Assembly (NCBI GenBank): GCA_003242685.1
Contig: QGVD01000002.1
Span: 59,030 to 123,029 of the forward strand
Origin: Pseudomonadota bacterium
Lineage (GTDB): Bacteria > Pseudomonadota > Gammaproteobacteria > Steroidobacterales > Steroidobacteraceae
DNA length: 64,000 nucleotides
Reading direction: 5' to 3'
Shown: positions 16,993 to 25,193 of the stretch, one piece after another
How the letters are laid out: every line of letters starts with the position of its first letter
Numbering within the stretch: position 1 is the first letter of the stretch
Translations under genes and position numbers: made by a program
The notes under the pieces: model-generated
Database searches by the model: none
Seen by the model: the letters and a program-made list of their open reading frames with translations, nothing else
Told to the model about the DNA's origin: nothing

Positions 16993-18576
16993 TCACTCGG
17001 CGCGTAAAGCGGTCGACTCCGGTCCCGGGGTGGCGTTCGCCGCGGCGACGGCCTTCTGGATCATCGCCTGGATCTCGGGCACGTCCTTGTGGTCGCGGCC
17101 GCCCGCGTTGCCCTTGATGGCATCGAGCAGCGACTTGCCCTGGGCGTCGACGACGTCCACGCGCGCGCCGTTGTCGAGCAGGAATCTCACGACTTCCGTC
17201 CAGCCCCAGTTGATCGCGCCGTAGAGCGCCGTCTGGCCCTGGCGGTTCGTCATCGTGCTGGGACGGGCGATGCGCGCCGTGTGGCTCGACGTGTCGGTCG
17301 TGCGGGCGTTGATGTCCGCACCAGCCGCGAGAAGAACCTTCATCGTCGCGATGGCCCGCTGCTGCACGCCTTCGCCGTAGCTGCCGCGCGGATCGCGCAC
17401 GGAAACGCCCATTCCCGCCGCCGCCATGAAGGGCGTCACGCCCATGACGTTCGGCAGATCGACCTGCGCGCCGTGCTCGAGCAGCAGCTCGATCGCCGCG
17501 TTGTCGAAGCCGATCGCCGCACGCAGCAGCGGCGTCGCGCCGGTCGTGAGCAGATCGTCCGTGAAACGGCCGCTGTTACCGCCGCGGCCCGGACGGTGCA
17601 TGTTGAGCTGAGGATTCGGATTGACGCCTGCCTCGAGCAGCATGCGCGCGATGTCGAGCGCGGTGGTCTTGTCCGTTGCAGGCCTCGATTCCGGCGGCGG
17701 AGCCGCACCACCTCCGCGCGGCCGGAACGAGTTCATGTCGATCGCGATGTAGAGCGCCGTGCGTCCCCACCAGTCCCAGAGGTGAGGATTCGCGCCGCGC
17801 TCGAGCAGATACTTCGCGACGTCGTAATTGCGGTTGTCGATCGCCGTCATCAGCGCCGTGACCCCGTCCGGGCTCGGCTTGTCGATGTCGGCGCCGCCGT
17901 CGAGCAGCGCCTTCACGCATCGCAGGCATCCCGAGCGCGCCGCATAGATGAGAGGAGTCAGACCGCCGGTCGGACGGTACTGGGCGCGCGGCTCGGAGGT
18001 GATCTGGTTGCCCCAGTCGTTGGCGAAGGCGCGCGCGTCGACGTCCGCGCCCTTCTTCACCAGGAACTCGGTCATCTCGCCATGACCCGAGCCCGCCGCC
18101 CACATCAGCGCGCTCTGTCCGCGCCACTTCTCGCGCGCGTTCACGTTCGCGCCGGCTCGCACGAGGAGCTGCGCCACATCCACCGAGCCTGCCTGCGCGG
18201 CGAGCATCAATGCGGTCTGGCCGTCGTCGTTCGCGGCCTCGACGTCCGCGCCGGCCTCGAGCAGCATCTTCACGAGGCGCGCATCGGCGACCTTCACCGC
18301 CTCGGCGAGCGGCGTCGAGCCGAAGAGATTCCTCACGTTCGGATTCGCGCGCCGGTCGAGCAACGCCTTCGTGAGCTCGTGATCGACGTGGTACACCGCC
18401 CAGTGCAGCGCGGTCGTCCCGTCGCCCTGCACCGAGTTGACGTCCGCACCCTCGCGGATGAGCCTGAGTGCCGTCTCGCGATCACCGGCCTGAATGACAT
18501 CCGCGAGCCCGGAGTCTCCGCGGGCCTGCGCGACGGTGGCGAGCAGACAGAGCGTTGCGATTGCCCAGCGTTTCAT
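16993..18576 (-). CDS. Secreted ankyrin-repeat protein
   Basis: 527 residues from ATG 18576, with signal peptide at 1-20 (LLATVAQARG). At least nine ankyrin repeats follow, each with the -DG-TALHWA-----ELTKALLDRGA-- pattern (for example residues 45-80, 80-112, 112-145, 150-185, 215-245, 245-280). Some repeats are split by inserts: RPRGGGAAPPPESRPA near 305 and a Thr/Ser-rich loop near 440. Ankyrin arrays bind proteins, and this one is presumably periplasmic. Fourth gene of an apparent operon, 13 bases after the metallo-hydrolase stop. The combination with DUF1592/DUF1552 is likely functional, but the target is unknown. Confidence 0.88.
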   Translation of the reverse strand: MKRWAIATLCLLATVAQARGDSGLADVIQAGDRETALRLIREGADVNSVQGDGTTALHWAVYHVDHELTKALLDRRANPNVRNLFGSTPLAEAVKVADARLVKMLLEAGADVEAANDDGQTALMLAAQAGSVDVAQLLVRAGANVNAREKWRGQSALMWAAGSGHGEMTEFLVKKGADVDARAFANDWGNQITSEPRAQYRPTGGLTPLIYAARSGCLRCVKALLDGGADIDKPSPDGVTALMTAIDNRNYDVAKYLLERGANPHLWDWWGRTALYIAIDMNSFRPRGGGAAPPPESRPATDKTTALDIARMLLEAGVNPNPQLNMHRPGRGGNSGRFTDDLLTTGATPLLRAAIGFDNAAIELLLEHGAQVDLPNVMGVTPFMAAAGMGVSVRDPRGSYGEGVQQRAIATMKVLLAAGADINARTTDTSSHTARIARPSTMTNRQGQTALYGAINWGWTEVVRFLLDNGARVDVVDAQGKSLLDAIKGNAGGRDHKDVPEIQAMIQKAVAAANATPGPESTALRAE

Positions 18577-18589
18577 GTCCGCGTTCTGC

Positions 18590-19516
18590 CTAGACGATGT
18601 CGTGCGAGATCGTGTTGTGATGGGCCCACAGTCCCTTGTGCGCGGCATACACGAAGCGGTACGGATCCTGCCAGGTACGGCCGAGGCCCTCGACGACGCC
18701 GGCTTCGAACATGGCATCCGTCGTGTAACCCTTGCGCATGAGCTCCGTCATGCGCTCATAGATGCGCACCATCAGCTCGCGCTCCGCCTCGAGCTCCGCC
18801 CGGGTGACGACCGGGCCCCAGCCGGGCACGATCTTCGTGTTCTCGTCGGCGAGCGTAAGGAGCAGCGCCTGCGAGTCGATGCGGCCGCCGATCCAGCCGC
18901 CGGCGAACCAGTCGAACTCCGGATCACGCACGGGTGAGACGGCATCGCCGACCACGAGCACGTTGGAGTCGCGGAAGAACACGTAGGCATCGCCGTCCGT
19001 GTGCGCCTGAAGGAGATAGCCATATTCGATGCGCTCGCCCGGCACGGCGAGCTCGCCCTGCGTGTAGAAGGACTCGGTCGGCCACGCCTCCTTCGGGCGC
19101 GCCTTGCGATAGCGGTCCTCGGTCGGGACGAAAACGTCAGTCGAGAGACGCAGACGCGTCTTCTCGTGCGCGATGATCTTCGCGCCCGCGCGGCCGAAGA
19201 CCTCGTTCCCGCCGGTGTGCTCCTCGTGGCAGTGCGTGTTGAAGAGCGTCTGCACGCGGTTGCCGCCGGGGAGCGACCTGAGCTGCGAAAGCAGCGCACG
19301 CGTGCGATCGTGGGCGCCGCTGTCGACCAGCACGAGACCCTCACCCGTCGACAGCGCCACGACGTTGCCCCCGCAGCCCGTGACGAGCGCGATCTTCTCG
19401 CCGAGCTTCGTGAGCGTGGGCGCATCGGCCGCGCGCGCAAAGCGCGCGAACGGCGCCGCCACGAGGAGGCCCGCGCAGCTCCTCAGGACCGTCCTGCGAT
19501 CGACCATGCGGTTCAT
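18590..19516 (-). CDS. Metallo-beta-lactamase-fold hydrolase, exported
   Basis: 308 residues. N-terminal VDRRTVLRSCAGLLVAAPFARFARAA is a twin-arginine-like signal (motif at residues 5-30), so export is expected. MBL fold with DSGAHD (65-70), the zinc motif H95-C-H97-E-E-H100 followed by TGGN, and a later HTDGDAYVFF with Asp ligand. The canonical sequence is HxHxDH; here the Asp is Glu99, so the second zinc site may be altered. Family members of this exported kind are often of unknown substrate. The stop lies 13 bases before the ankyrin start and the ATG is 6 bases after the DUF1552 stop, so translation within the operon is probably coupled. Confidence 0.88.
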   Translation of the reverse strand: MNRMVDRRTVLRSCAGLLVAAPFARFARAADAPTLTKLGEKIALVTGCGGNVVALSTGEGLVLVDSGAHDRTRALLSQLRSLPGGNRVQTLFNTHCHEEHTGGNEVFGRAGAKIIAHEKTRLRLSTDVFVPTEDRYRKARPKEAWPTESFYTQGELAVPGERIEYGYLLQAHTDGDAYVFFRDSNVLVVGDAVSPVRDPEFDWFAGGWIGGRIDSQALLLTLADENTKIVPGWGPVVTRAELEAERELMVRIYERMTELMRKGYTTDAMFEAGVVEGLGRTWQDPYRFVYAAHKGLWAHHNTISHDIV

Positions 19517-19522
19517 GACTGC

Positions 19523-20872
19523 TCACACGCCTGCGATGGGGCCGGTGCTGTCGGCGAACCTGTCCTGCTCGATACCCACCTTGTGGAGGAGCGTCAGGTG
19601 GAGATTCGCGAGCGGCGTGTGCTCGGGCAGCTCGACGTGGCGGCCGCCCTTGAGCGTGCCCCAGCCGCCGCCGACCAGGATGTTCGGCAGCGGATAGTTG
19701 TTGTGGCGGTCGCTGTTCGACATGTTCGATCCGTACATGAAGATCGCGTTGTCGAGCAGCGTACCCTCGCCGTCGGGAATCGACGCCATCTTCGCGACGA
19801 AGTCCGCGAAGCGCTCCATGTGCCAGCGCTGGATGCGCACCAGTCTCCTCAGGCGCTCCAGGTCGTTGGCGTGGTGCGAGAGCGGATGGAAGGAATCCGG
19901 CACACCGATGTGGTTGTACGTGCGGTTCGTGCCTTCCGAGACCATCATGTACGACACGACGCGCGTGAGATCCGCCTGATAGGCGAGCGCGATCAGGTCG
20001 AACATCAGCTTCACCTGCTCCGCGAAGTCGTCGAGCTCGCCGACCGGCGTCTTCGGGAGCTGCACGTTCGAGAGGTCGCGCGCCTGCGCCTTGTTGACGC
20101 GGCGCTCGATCTCGCGGACGGTCTCGAGGTAGTTGTCGAGGATCACGCGGTCGCTGTGACCGAGCTTTCTCTGCAGCTCCGCCGTGCGCTCGGAGATGAG
20201 GTCGAGGATGCTCGTCGTCTGCTGCATGAGCGCCTCGCGCTCCTCCGGCGTGTCACCTTCGCCGAAGAGCTGCACGAACACCTTGCGCGGGTTGTACTCC
20301 ATCGGCAGCGGCGAGTTCGCGTTGCGGAACGACAGCGTCGAGCTGTAGTAGCACCCGCCCGTGCCGCCGCCGCACGCGGCGACCTGGATCGTGGTCTCGG
20401 AGGCCACTTCCAGCGAAGGCAGCGTCGTCTCCTGACCGATCTTCGCGGCGATGATCTGGTCGAGCGTCGTCGCCATCGAGGCGCCGCGCGAATCGCTCGC
20501 CGGCCGCACGCCGGAGAGCCACGTGGCGGGATTGAGCGTGTGCACGGATCCGGCGCACGCGGCGTTCTCCAGATTGCTGAAGGAGAGGACGTACCGCTTG
20601 TACTTCTCCAGCGGCTCGAGGATGTGGCTCAGCTTGAAATCCGCGCCCGAGCCGCTCGGCGTCCAGTGATCCATCGCCGGGCCGTGGGGCGTGTTGTGCA
20701 TGACCGCGCCGTGCGGGATATAGAAGAATCCCACGCGCTTCTTCGGCGCGGCGGCGGTCTTCGCGAGCGCCGTGCCCGCCGGAATCATGGCATCGAGCAG
20801 CGGCAGCGCGACCGCGACACCCATCCCTCTCAGAACCGTTCTGCGAGAGAGGTGCTTCTTGGTCAGGAACAT
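19523..20872 (-). CDS. DUF1552-family exported protein
   Basis: 449 residues. Twin-arginine signal: SRRTVLRGMGVAVALPLLDA near the start, with Ala-x-Ala cleavage near residue 37. The remainder has the DUF1552 hallmarks: FFYIPHGAVMHNTPHGPAMDHW, HTLNPATWLSGVRP, SLEVASETTIQVAACGGGTGGCYYSS region and GSNMSNSDRHNNYPLPNILVGGG. The family belongs broadly to the alkaline phosphatase/sulfatase-like proteins but its reaction is unproven. In planctomycetes and proteobacteria it accompanies DUF1592 heme proteins, as here: the start is 18 bases after the DUF1592 stop. Both are exported and probably act together outside the inner membrane. Confidence 0.93.
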   Translation of the reverse strand: MFLTKKHLSRRTVLRGMGVAVALPLLDAMIPAGTALAKTAAAPKKRVGFFYIPHGAVMHNTPHGPAMDHWTPSGSGADFKLSHILEPLEKYKRYVLSFSNLENAACAGSVHTLNPATWLSGVRPASDSRGASMATTLDQIIAAKIGQETTLPSLEVASETTIQVAACGGGTGGCYYSSTLSFRNANSPLPMEYNPRKVFVQLFGEGDTPEEREALMQQTTSILDLISERTAELQRKLGHSDRVILDNYLETVREIERRVNKAQARDLSNVQLPKTPVGELDDFAEQVKLMFDLIALAYQADLTRVVSYMMVSEGTNRTYNHIGVPDSFHPLSHHANDLERLRRLVRIQRWHMERFADFVAKMASIPDGEGTLLDNAIFMYGSNMSNSDRHNNYPLPNILVGGGWGTLKGGRHVELPEHTPLANLHLTLLHKVGIEQDRFADSTGPIAGV

Positions 20873-20890
20873 CGGTCCGGGCTCCCTATC

Positions 20891-23338
20891 TCAGTTGACT
20901 GCGCCGCCCCGCGGCACGACGGCGGCGACCTGCTCGCCGGCGGGTTTCTCCCCGTGCGGAACGGCCTGCATGCGGAACGCATCGCTCCTCACGATGCCCA
21001 TCACGATCGACGAGAAGCGATAGTCGTCCTTCGCCGCATCGCGCACGATCGCGCGCACCTGCGGCATGTCGTGGTATTCGATCTCACGGCCGACGGCGTA
21101 CATGAGGAGCTTCTCGGTGAACGCCAGCACGAACTGCTCGGGCCGGCGCAGCAGATCCTGTCTGAGCTCGACCGGACCGTTCACGAACGAGCCGTTCGGC
21201 AGCACGGTGCTGGCGTCGATCGGCTGCTCGGCCTGCGGGTCGAAGTCGCGCCACCGTCCGGTGACGTCGAAGTTCTCGAGCGCGAGGCCCAGCGGGTCGA
21301 TCACGCCGTGGCACTGATTGCAGCTCCTCGTCGCGCGGTGCACTTCGAGGCGCGCGCGCAGGGTCGTCGGCTTCTGCCCCTCGGGCGGATTGAGATTGGT
21401 CTCGACGCCAGGCGGCGGCGGCGTGGCCGGCGTGCCCATCAGCTTCTCGAGTATCCAGGCGCCGCGCAGCACGGGCGACGTGCGATCGCCGTATGACGTG
21501 CGCAGCAGCACCGCCGCCTTGCCGAGCACGCCCCAGCGTGCACGATCGGCGAGCTGAACGCGGCGGAACTGCGTGCCGCGCACGTTGTCGATGCCGTAGT
21601 GCCGCGCGAGCCGCTCGTTGAGGAACGTGTGATCGGCGTCGAGCAGCCGCACGACGCTGCGATCCTCGAGCAGGATGCTCTCGAGGAAGAGCTCGATCTC
21701 CTTCGAGAAGTCCTCACGCAGCGCCGGCGTGAACGTGGGGAAGAGCTGCGGATCCGGATCCACCGCCGTGAGATCGTCGACGTTGAGCCACCGCATGGCG
21801 AAGCCGGTGACGAGCGTCTTCGCGCGCGGGTCGGCGAGCATGCGCCGCACCTGAGCTTCGAGCGTCTGCGGGTCGCTGAGCTTTCCGGCCGACGCGAGCT
21901 CGAGCAGCTCGTCGTCCGGACCGCGGCTCCACAGGAAGAACGAGAGACGCGACGCGAGCTCGAGATCGCTCAGCGGATGCACGGGCGAGTGGTCCCCGTT
22001 CTCCGGCGGAACGATCGCGCGGTAGAGGAAGTCGGGGCTCGCCAGCACCGCCGTCACGATCTGCTGAATGCCGGCGTCGAAGCCGCCGGGGAGCTTCCGC
22101 CCGGCTTCGAAGAAGGGCATCAGACGATCGATGTCGGACTGATCGACCGGCCGGCGGTACGCGCGGCGCGCGAGGTTCTCGGTGATGCGCCGGGCGCAGG
22201 CGAACTCCTCGTCCGGTGACCGCGGCTCGCAGATGAAGATCTTCTCGCGGCTCGGCGTCTTCGAGACGCCCGTCACCTTGACCGGTCCTTCGATCTCGAT
22301 GCCGTCGAGCAGGCGCGGCACACGCAGACGGTCGAATGCGCCGAACATGAGGCCGCTGCTCTGGATGTACTCGTCCGAAAGCGCGCGGGCGCGCTCCACG
22401 AAGGTGACGACCACTTCATGCATTCCGGCCTTGACCTGCACTGGAATGCCGGCGAAACGCTCCATGAGCTTCGCGCGTCCGGCCGCACCTTCGCGATCGA
22501 CGAGCTCGAGATCCTCCGGCCCGCCGACGTCGCCGCGGAACACTTCGCGGCCGCCGATGAGAATGACCAGCGTGTGGCGCGTCTCCGCGGCCTGCGGATA
22601 GAGGCCGACGTCGAGATCCTTGATGGTGATGCGGTACTCACCGTCGGCCGGGAAGTGGTGCTTGAACGACATTCCGCCGCGCGAGCCGAGCGGCATGCCG
22701 TCGAGGTAGGTGTCCTGCGCGCCGCCGGGCGAGGGATAGAAGCTCACCGAGACTTTCGGCGCGGGATCACCGACGGCGAGGCGCGCCACCGTGCGCGCGG
22801 CGGCGATGTACTGATCGAGAAACGCCGGCGAGACGCTGAGCGCCGCCGCGATGTTGTCGAAACCTTCGACCTCGATCTCTGGCGGCAGCAGCTCCTCGAC
22901 TTTGATGTCGACCGCGAGCAGGTCACGCACCGCATTCGCGTACTGCGTGCGGTTGAGACGCTGGACGGGCACGTGTCCCGCGCGGGGAATCTGCCTGCTC
23001 GAGTCGAGGCTCGCCTCCATCCAGCGCACGAAGGAGTCGATCTCCTGCTGGCTCGGCTGCGGATCGCCCGGCGGCGGCATCAGCCGCCCGCGGAGCTTGC
23101 GAACGGTGGCTTCCCAGACCTTTGCATCCTCGGCCAGCGAGGAAGGTTCCATGATGTCGAACGCCACACCGCCGGCCCAGTCCTCGGCGTTGTGACACTC
23201 GGTGCAGTACTGCTGGAGCATCCCCCAGTGACCGCTGCCGTGGCCCGCTTCGTGAGCCTGGGCCTCGTCGCCCCGTGCATCGACTCCGATGGCCACGCCG
23301 GCGACAAAAGCGGTGCAGAGCAGCAGGTGACGACGCAT
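20891..23338 (-). CDS. DUF1592-family secreted cytochrome-like protein (complete)
   Basis: 815 residues from ATG 23338, giving a clean signal peptide (residues 1-20, TAFVAGVAIGVDARG). An earlier ATG at 23365 is also possible. Heme motif CTECH in MLQQYCTECHNAEDW, then in order DUF1587-like (RLNRTQYANAVRDLLAVD), DUF1595/DUF1592 (FARRAYRRPVDQSDIDRLM-type block, NLARRAYRRP, about 470-520; LSFFLWSRGPDDELL and TLVTGFAMRWLNVDDL), DUF1588 (RWGVLGKAAVLLRTSYGDRTSPVLRGAWILE) and DUF1585 (CNQCHGVIDPLGLALENFD, holding a second heme-type CxxCH at about 700-705). First gene of a four-gene operon. Probably an extracytoplasmic redox protein; reaction unknown. Paralogous to the gene at 1-1323. Confidence 0.9.
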   Translation of the reverse strand: MRRHLLLCTAFVAGVAIGVDARGDEAQAHEAGHGSGHWGMLQQYCTECHNAEDWAGGVAFDIMEPSSLAEDAKVWEATVRKLRGRLMPPPGDPQPSQQEIDSFVRWMEASLDSSRQIPRAGHVPVQRLNRTQYANAVRDLLAVDIKVEELLPPEIEVEGFDNIAAALSVSPAFLDQYIAAARTVARLAVGDPAPKVSVSFYPSPGGAQDTYLDGMPLGSRGGMSFKHHFPADGEYRITIKDLDVGLYPQAAETRHTLVILIGGREVFRGDVGGPEDLELVDREGAAGRAKLMERFAGIPVQVKAGMHEVVVTFVERARALSDEYIQSSGLMFGAFDRLRVPRLLDGIEIEGPVKVTGVSKTPSREKIFICEPRSPDEEFACARRITENLARRAYRRPVDQSDIDRLMPFFEAGRKLPGGFDAGIQQIVTAVLASPDFLYRAIVPPENGDHSPVHPLSDLELASRLSFFLWSRGPDDELLELASAGKLSDPQTLEAQVRRMLADPRAKTLVTGFAMRWLNVDDLTAVDPDPQLFPTFTPALREDFSKEIELFLESILLEDRSVVRLLDADHTFLNERLARHYGIDNVRGTQFRRVQLADRARWGVLGKAAVLLRTSYGDRTSPVLRGAWILEKLMGTPATPPPPGVETNLNPPEGQKPTTLRARLEVHRATRSCNQCHGVIDPLGLALENFDVTGRWRDFDPQAEQPIDASTVLPNGSFVNGPVELRQDLLRRPEQFVLAFTEKLLMYAVGREIEYHDMPQVRAIVRDAAKDDYRFSSIVMGIVRSDAFRMQAVPHGEKPAGEQVAAVVPRGGAVN

Positions 23339-23954
23339 GGTTCGTACGCAGAAAGCCAAGCCCATTCGCTCGTTACCGTCGGTTTCTGGCATCGCGGGTT
23401 CTACACCTCCCCTCGAAGGAGCCGCAATTCGGAAGTCACGGATGGCGCTGCGCATCGCCCGAGCTGCAGATTTCGTGTAACGGACAGCTCCGGCGGCGAC
23501 CCTTTCCGCGCCCTCTCCTCTGCGCCCGGAGGCCCGTCCACTGTGGCGCAGTGCATACGCGGGGGCGCCGCCGGAGTTGTCGGTTGCATGCCGCATGCGG
23601 ATGCTCTCCGCGTGCGTCATTGACGCCATAAATAAGAATGAGTCGCGCTGTTTCCCTGTGCGGCTCCTTCGCGTTCGTGCGTGAGCGTCTTCACGGCGCC
23701 GCGTGAGAGAGACGTCACGCTCGACGTAACCGCACCGCAGTTCGATCGTCGCGTCTTATGTCGAGCTGGTGCGTCGGTCGCGCGAGCCCGCTCCTTCACT
23801 CTCCCTCCGCTGCCTTCGCGTGATCACCTGCATCCGCAGCTTCGCCGATGCGCGAAGAAAGACGCTCCGTCGTTCGTGAAAAACCATGCGGCGGCGAAAC
23901 TCTGAGAGGCGCGGCCCGTTGATCCTGTCATTCGAACCAGCGAGGTGCACGGCA
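23339..23954. other. Intergenic region between divergent operons
   Basis: 616 bases between the divergent DUF1592 operon and the BON-domain gene, so both promoters should lie here. Local composition is mixed and no convincing open frame, RNA or direct repeat was recognised. The short frames on both strands lack domain similarity and ribosome sites. Confidence 0.55.
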
Positions 23955-25064
23955 ATGGATCGATTGCAGAACCAGGGATTCGGTCGCGGTGGGCAGGAGC
24001 GTGGCTGGCGTGACGAGCGGTGGCGTCGCGGCCCGGGACAGTGGGGACAGCCGGGCCATCAGCAATTCGAGGATGAGGAGGAATGGCGTCAGGGCGGCGC
24101 TTACGGTGGTGAGAGTCAGTCCGGCAGCCGCTACTACGGACCGACGGAGTACCGCGGTCAGGGCGAAGAGTTCGGCGGCTACGGTTCGCAGGGCTCACAG
24201 TGGGGCTCCGAGCAGTACGGTCGTCCCGAGGAGCAGAGCCGATGGGGCCGGCAGGGACCGGGTGGAGAAGAGCGCTCGGGCTGGGGCCGCGCGAGCGAGT
24301 GGCCTTACCGCGGTGAAAGCTATGGCCAGGGCGAGTTCGGTCGAAGCGGATACGGTTCGACCGGATACGGCCAGGGCGGTTTCGGTCGAGGCGGATACGG
24401 CGAGAGCCGTTACGGCCAGGGTGGCTACGGCCGAAGCGGATATGGTTCGAGCGGGTACGGACAGAGTGGCTTCGGTCAGAGTGGATACGGGCAGGGCGGT
24501 TTCGGTCGAAGCGGGTATGGCGAGGGCCGTTACGGCCAGGGTGGCTACGGTGCGTACGCACACGGCCACGACTACGGGCAGAGCGGCCAGCAGTCCGGGC
24601 AGTATGGCGGAGGCTTCTACGGCGGTTACGGCGGACAGCAGTACCCGGGCGCAATGGAAGGCCGTCCGAGGACGCAGCGCCGCGGCCCGAAAGGCTATCA
24701 GCGCTCCGACGAGCGCATCAGGGACGACATCTGCGAACGGCTGATGTACCGCGACGATCTCGACGTCGAGAACGTCTCGATCGAGGTCAAGGAAGGTCGC
24801 GTGCGCCTCGACGGAGAAGTGCCCGAGCGGCGCATGAGGCACGAGATCGAGGACATCTGCGACAGCGTGCTCGGTGTGCAGGACGTCGAGAACAACATCC
24901 GCGTCAAGCGCGGTCTGCTGTCCTCGCTCTTCGGCTCCGAAGAGTCGGAGGAACAGAAGGCGTCGGGCACGCAGAGCGGTACGACGTCCCGCACTCGCGG
25001 CAGAGGCACTACGGGCCTCTCGGGCAGCACCGGCGACGAAGAGCGGACGTCGAGGCCGTCGTAG
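23955..25064 (+). CDS. Gly/Tyr-repeat protein with C-terminal BON domain
   Basis: 369 residues. No signal peptide. Residues 1-120 are Gly/Gln/Arg/Tyr-rich. Residues 122-199 are a regular array of short units of the type GYGQGGFGRSGYG, alternating Tyr and Phe with Arg/Ser/Gln. Residues 251-318 form a BON domain (SDERIRDDICERLMYRDDLD, VSIEVKEGRVRLDGEVP, CDSVLGVQDVENNIRV), a small domain that binds membranes or other proteins, often in stress proteins. A Ser/Thr-rich tail follows. The start at ATG 23955 with GAGGTG upstream is preferred over 23886. The low-complexity part resembles disordered sequences prone to phase separation. Function unknown; isolated gene. Confidence 0.85.
   Translation: MDRLQNQGFGRGGQERGWRDERWRRGPGQWGQPGHQQFEDEEEWRQGGAYGGESQSGSRYYGPTEYRGQGEEFGGYGSQGSQWGSEQYGRPEEQSRWGRQGPGGEERSGWGRASEWPYRGESYGQGEFGRSGYGSTGYGQGGFGRGGYGESRYGQGGYGRSGYGSSGYGQSGFGQSGYGQGGFGRSGYGEGRYGQGGYGAYAHGHDYGQSGQQSGQYGGGFYGGYGGQQYPGAMEGRPRTQRRGPKGYQRSDERIRDDICERLMYRDDLDVENVSIEVKEGRVRLDGEVPERRMRHEIEDICDSVLGVQDVENNIRVKRGLLSSLFGSEESEEQKASGTQSGTTSRTRGRGTTGLSGSTGDEERTSRPS
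24318..24551 (+). repeat. Tandem degenerate Gly-Tyr/Gly-Phe coding repeats
   Basis: About 78 residues made of roughly twelve units of four to seven residues (GYG, QGGFGR, SGYG). The DNA repeats in steps such as TTCGGTCGAAGCGGATACGG, with units about 24 to 36 bases long showing slight divergence. They lie inside the BON-domain gene. Confidence 0.85.
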
Positions 25065-25110
25065 ACCGCGAGCGTCAGGCCCTCAGGCTTCGGTCGCGGG
25101 CAGGAAGCAG

Positions 25111-25143
25111 GCGGCCGGCCGGCGCGATGCACCGGCCGGCCGC
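25111..25143. terminator. Strong hairpin between convergent genes
   Basis: Perfect 12-bp stem GCGGCCGGCCGG with CCGGCCGGCCGC around a 9-base loop (25123-25131). It lies between the BON-domain gene and the convergent hybrid kinase. No U-tract is present, so intrinsic termination is likely but unproven. Confidence 0.6.
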
Positions 25144-25193
25144 TCGCGTGTCGAAGCTCGTGCGTCGAAGCATGCGTCAAGCGCGTTTCGCGC

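Noticed and set aside
19001..21496. A plus-strand open frame of 831 codons
   Set aside because: Antisense to the MBL and DUF1552 genes; no domain or ribosome site.
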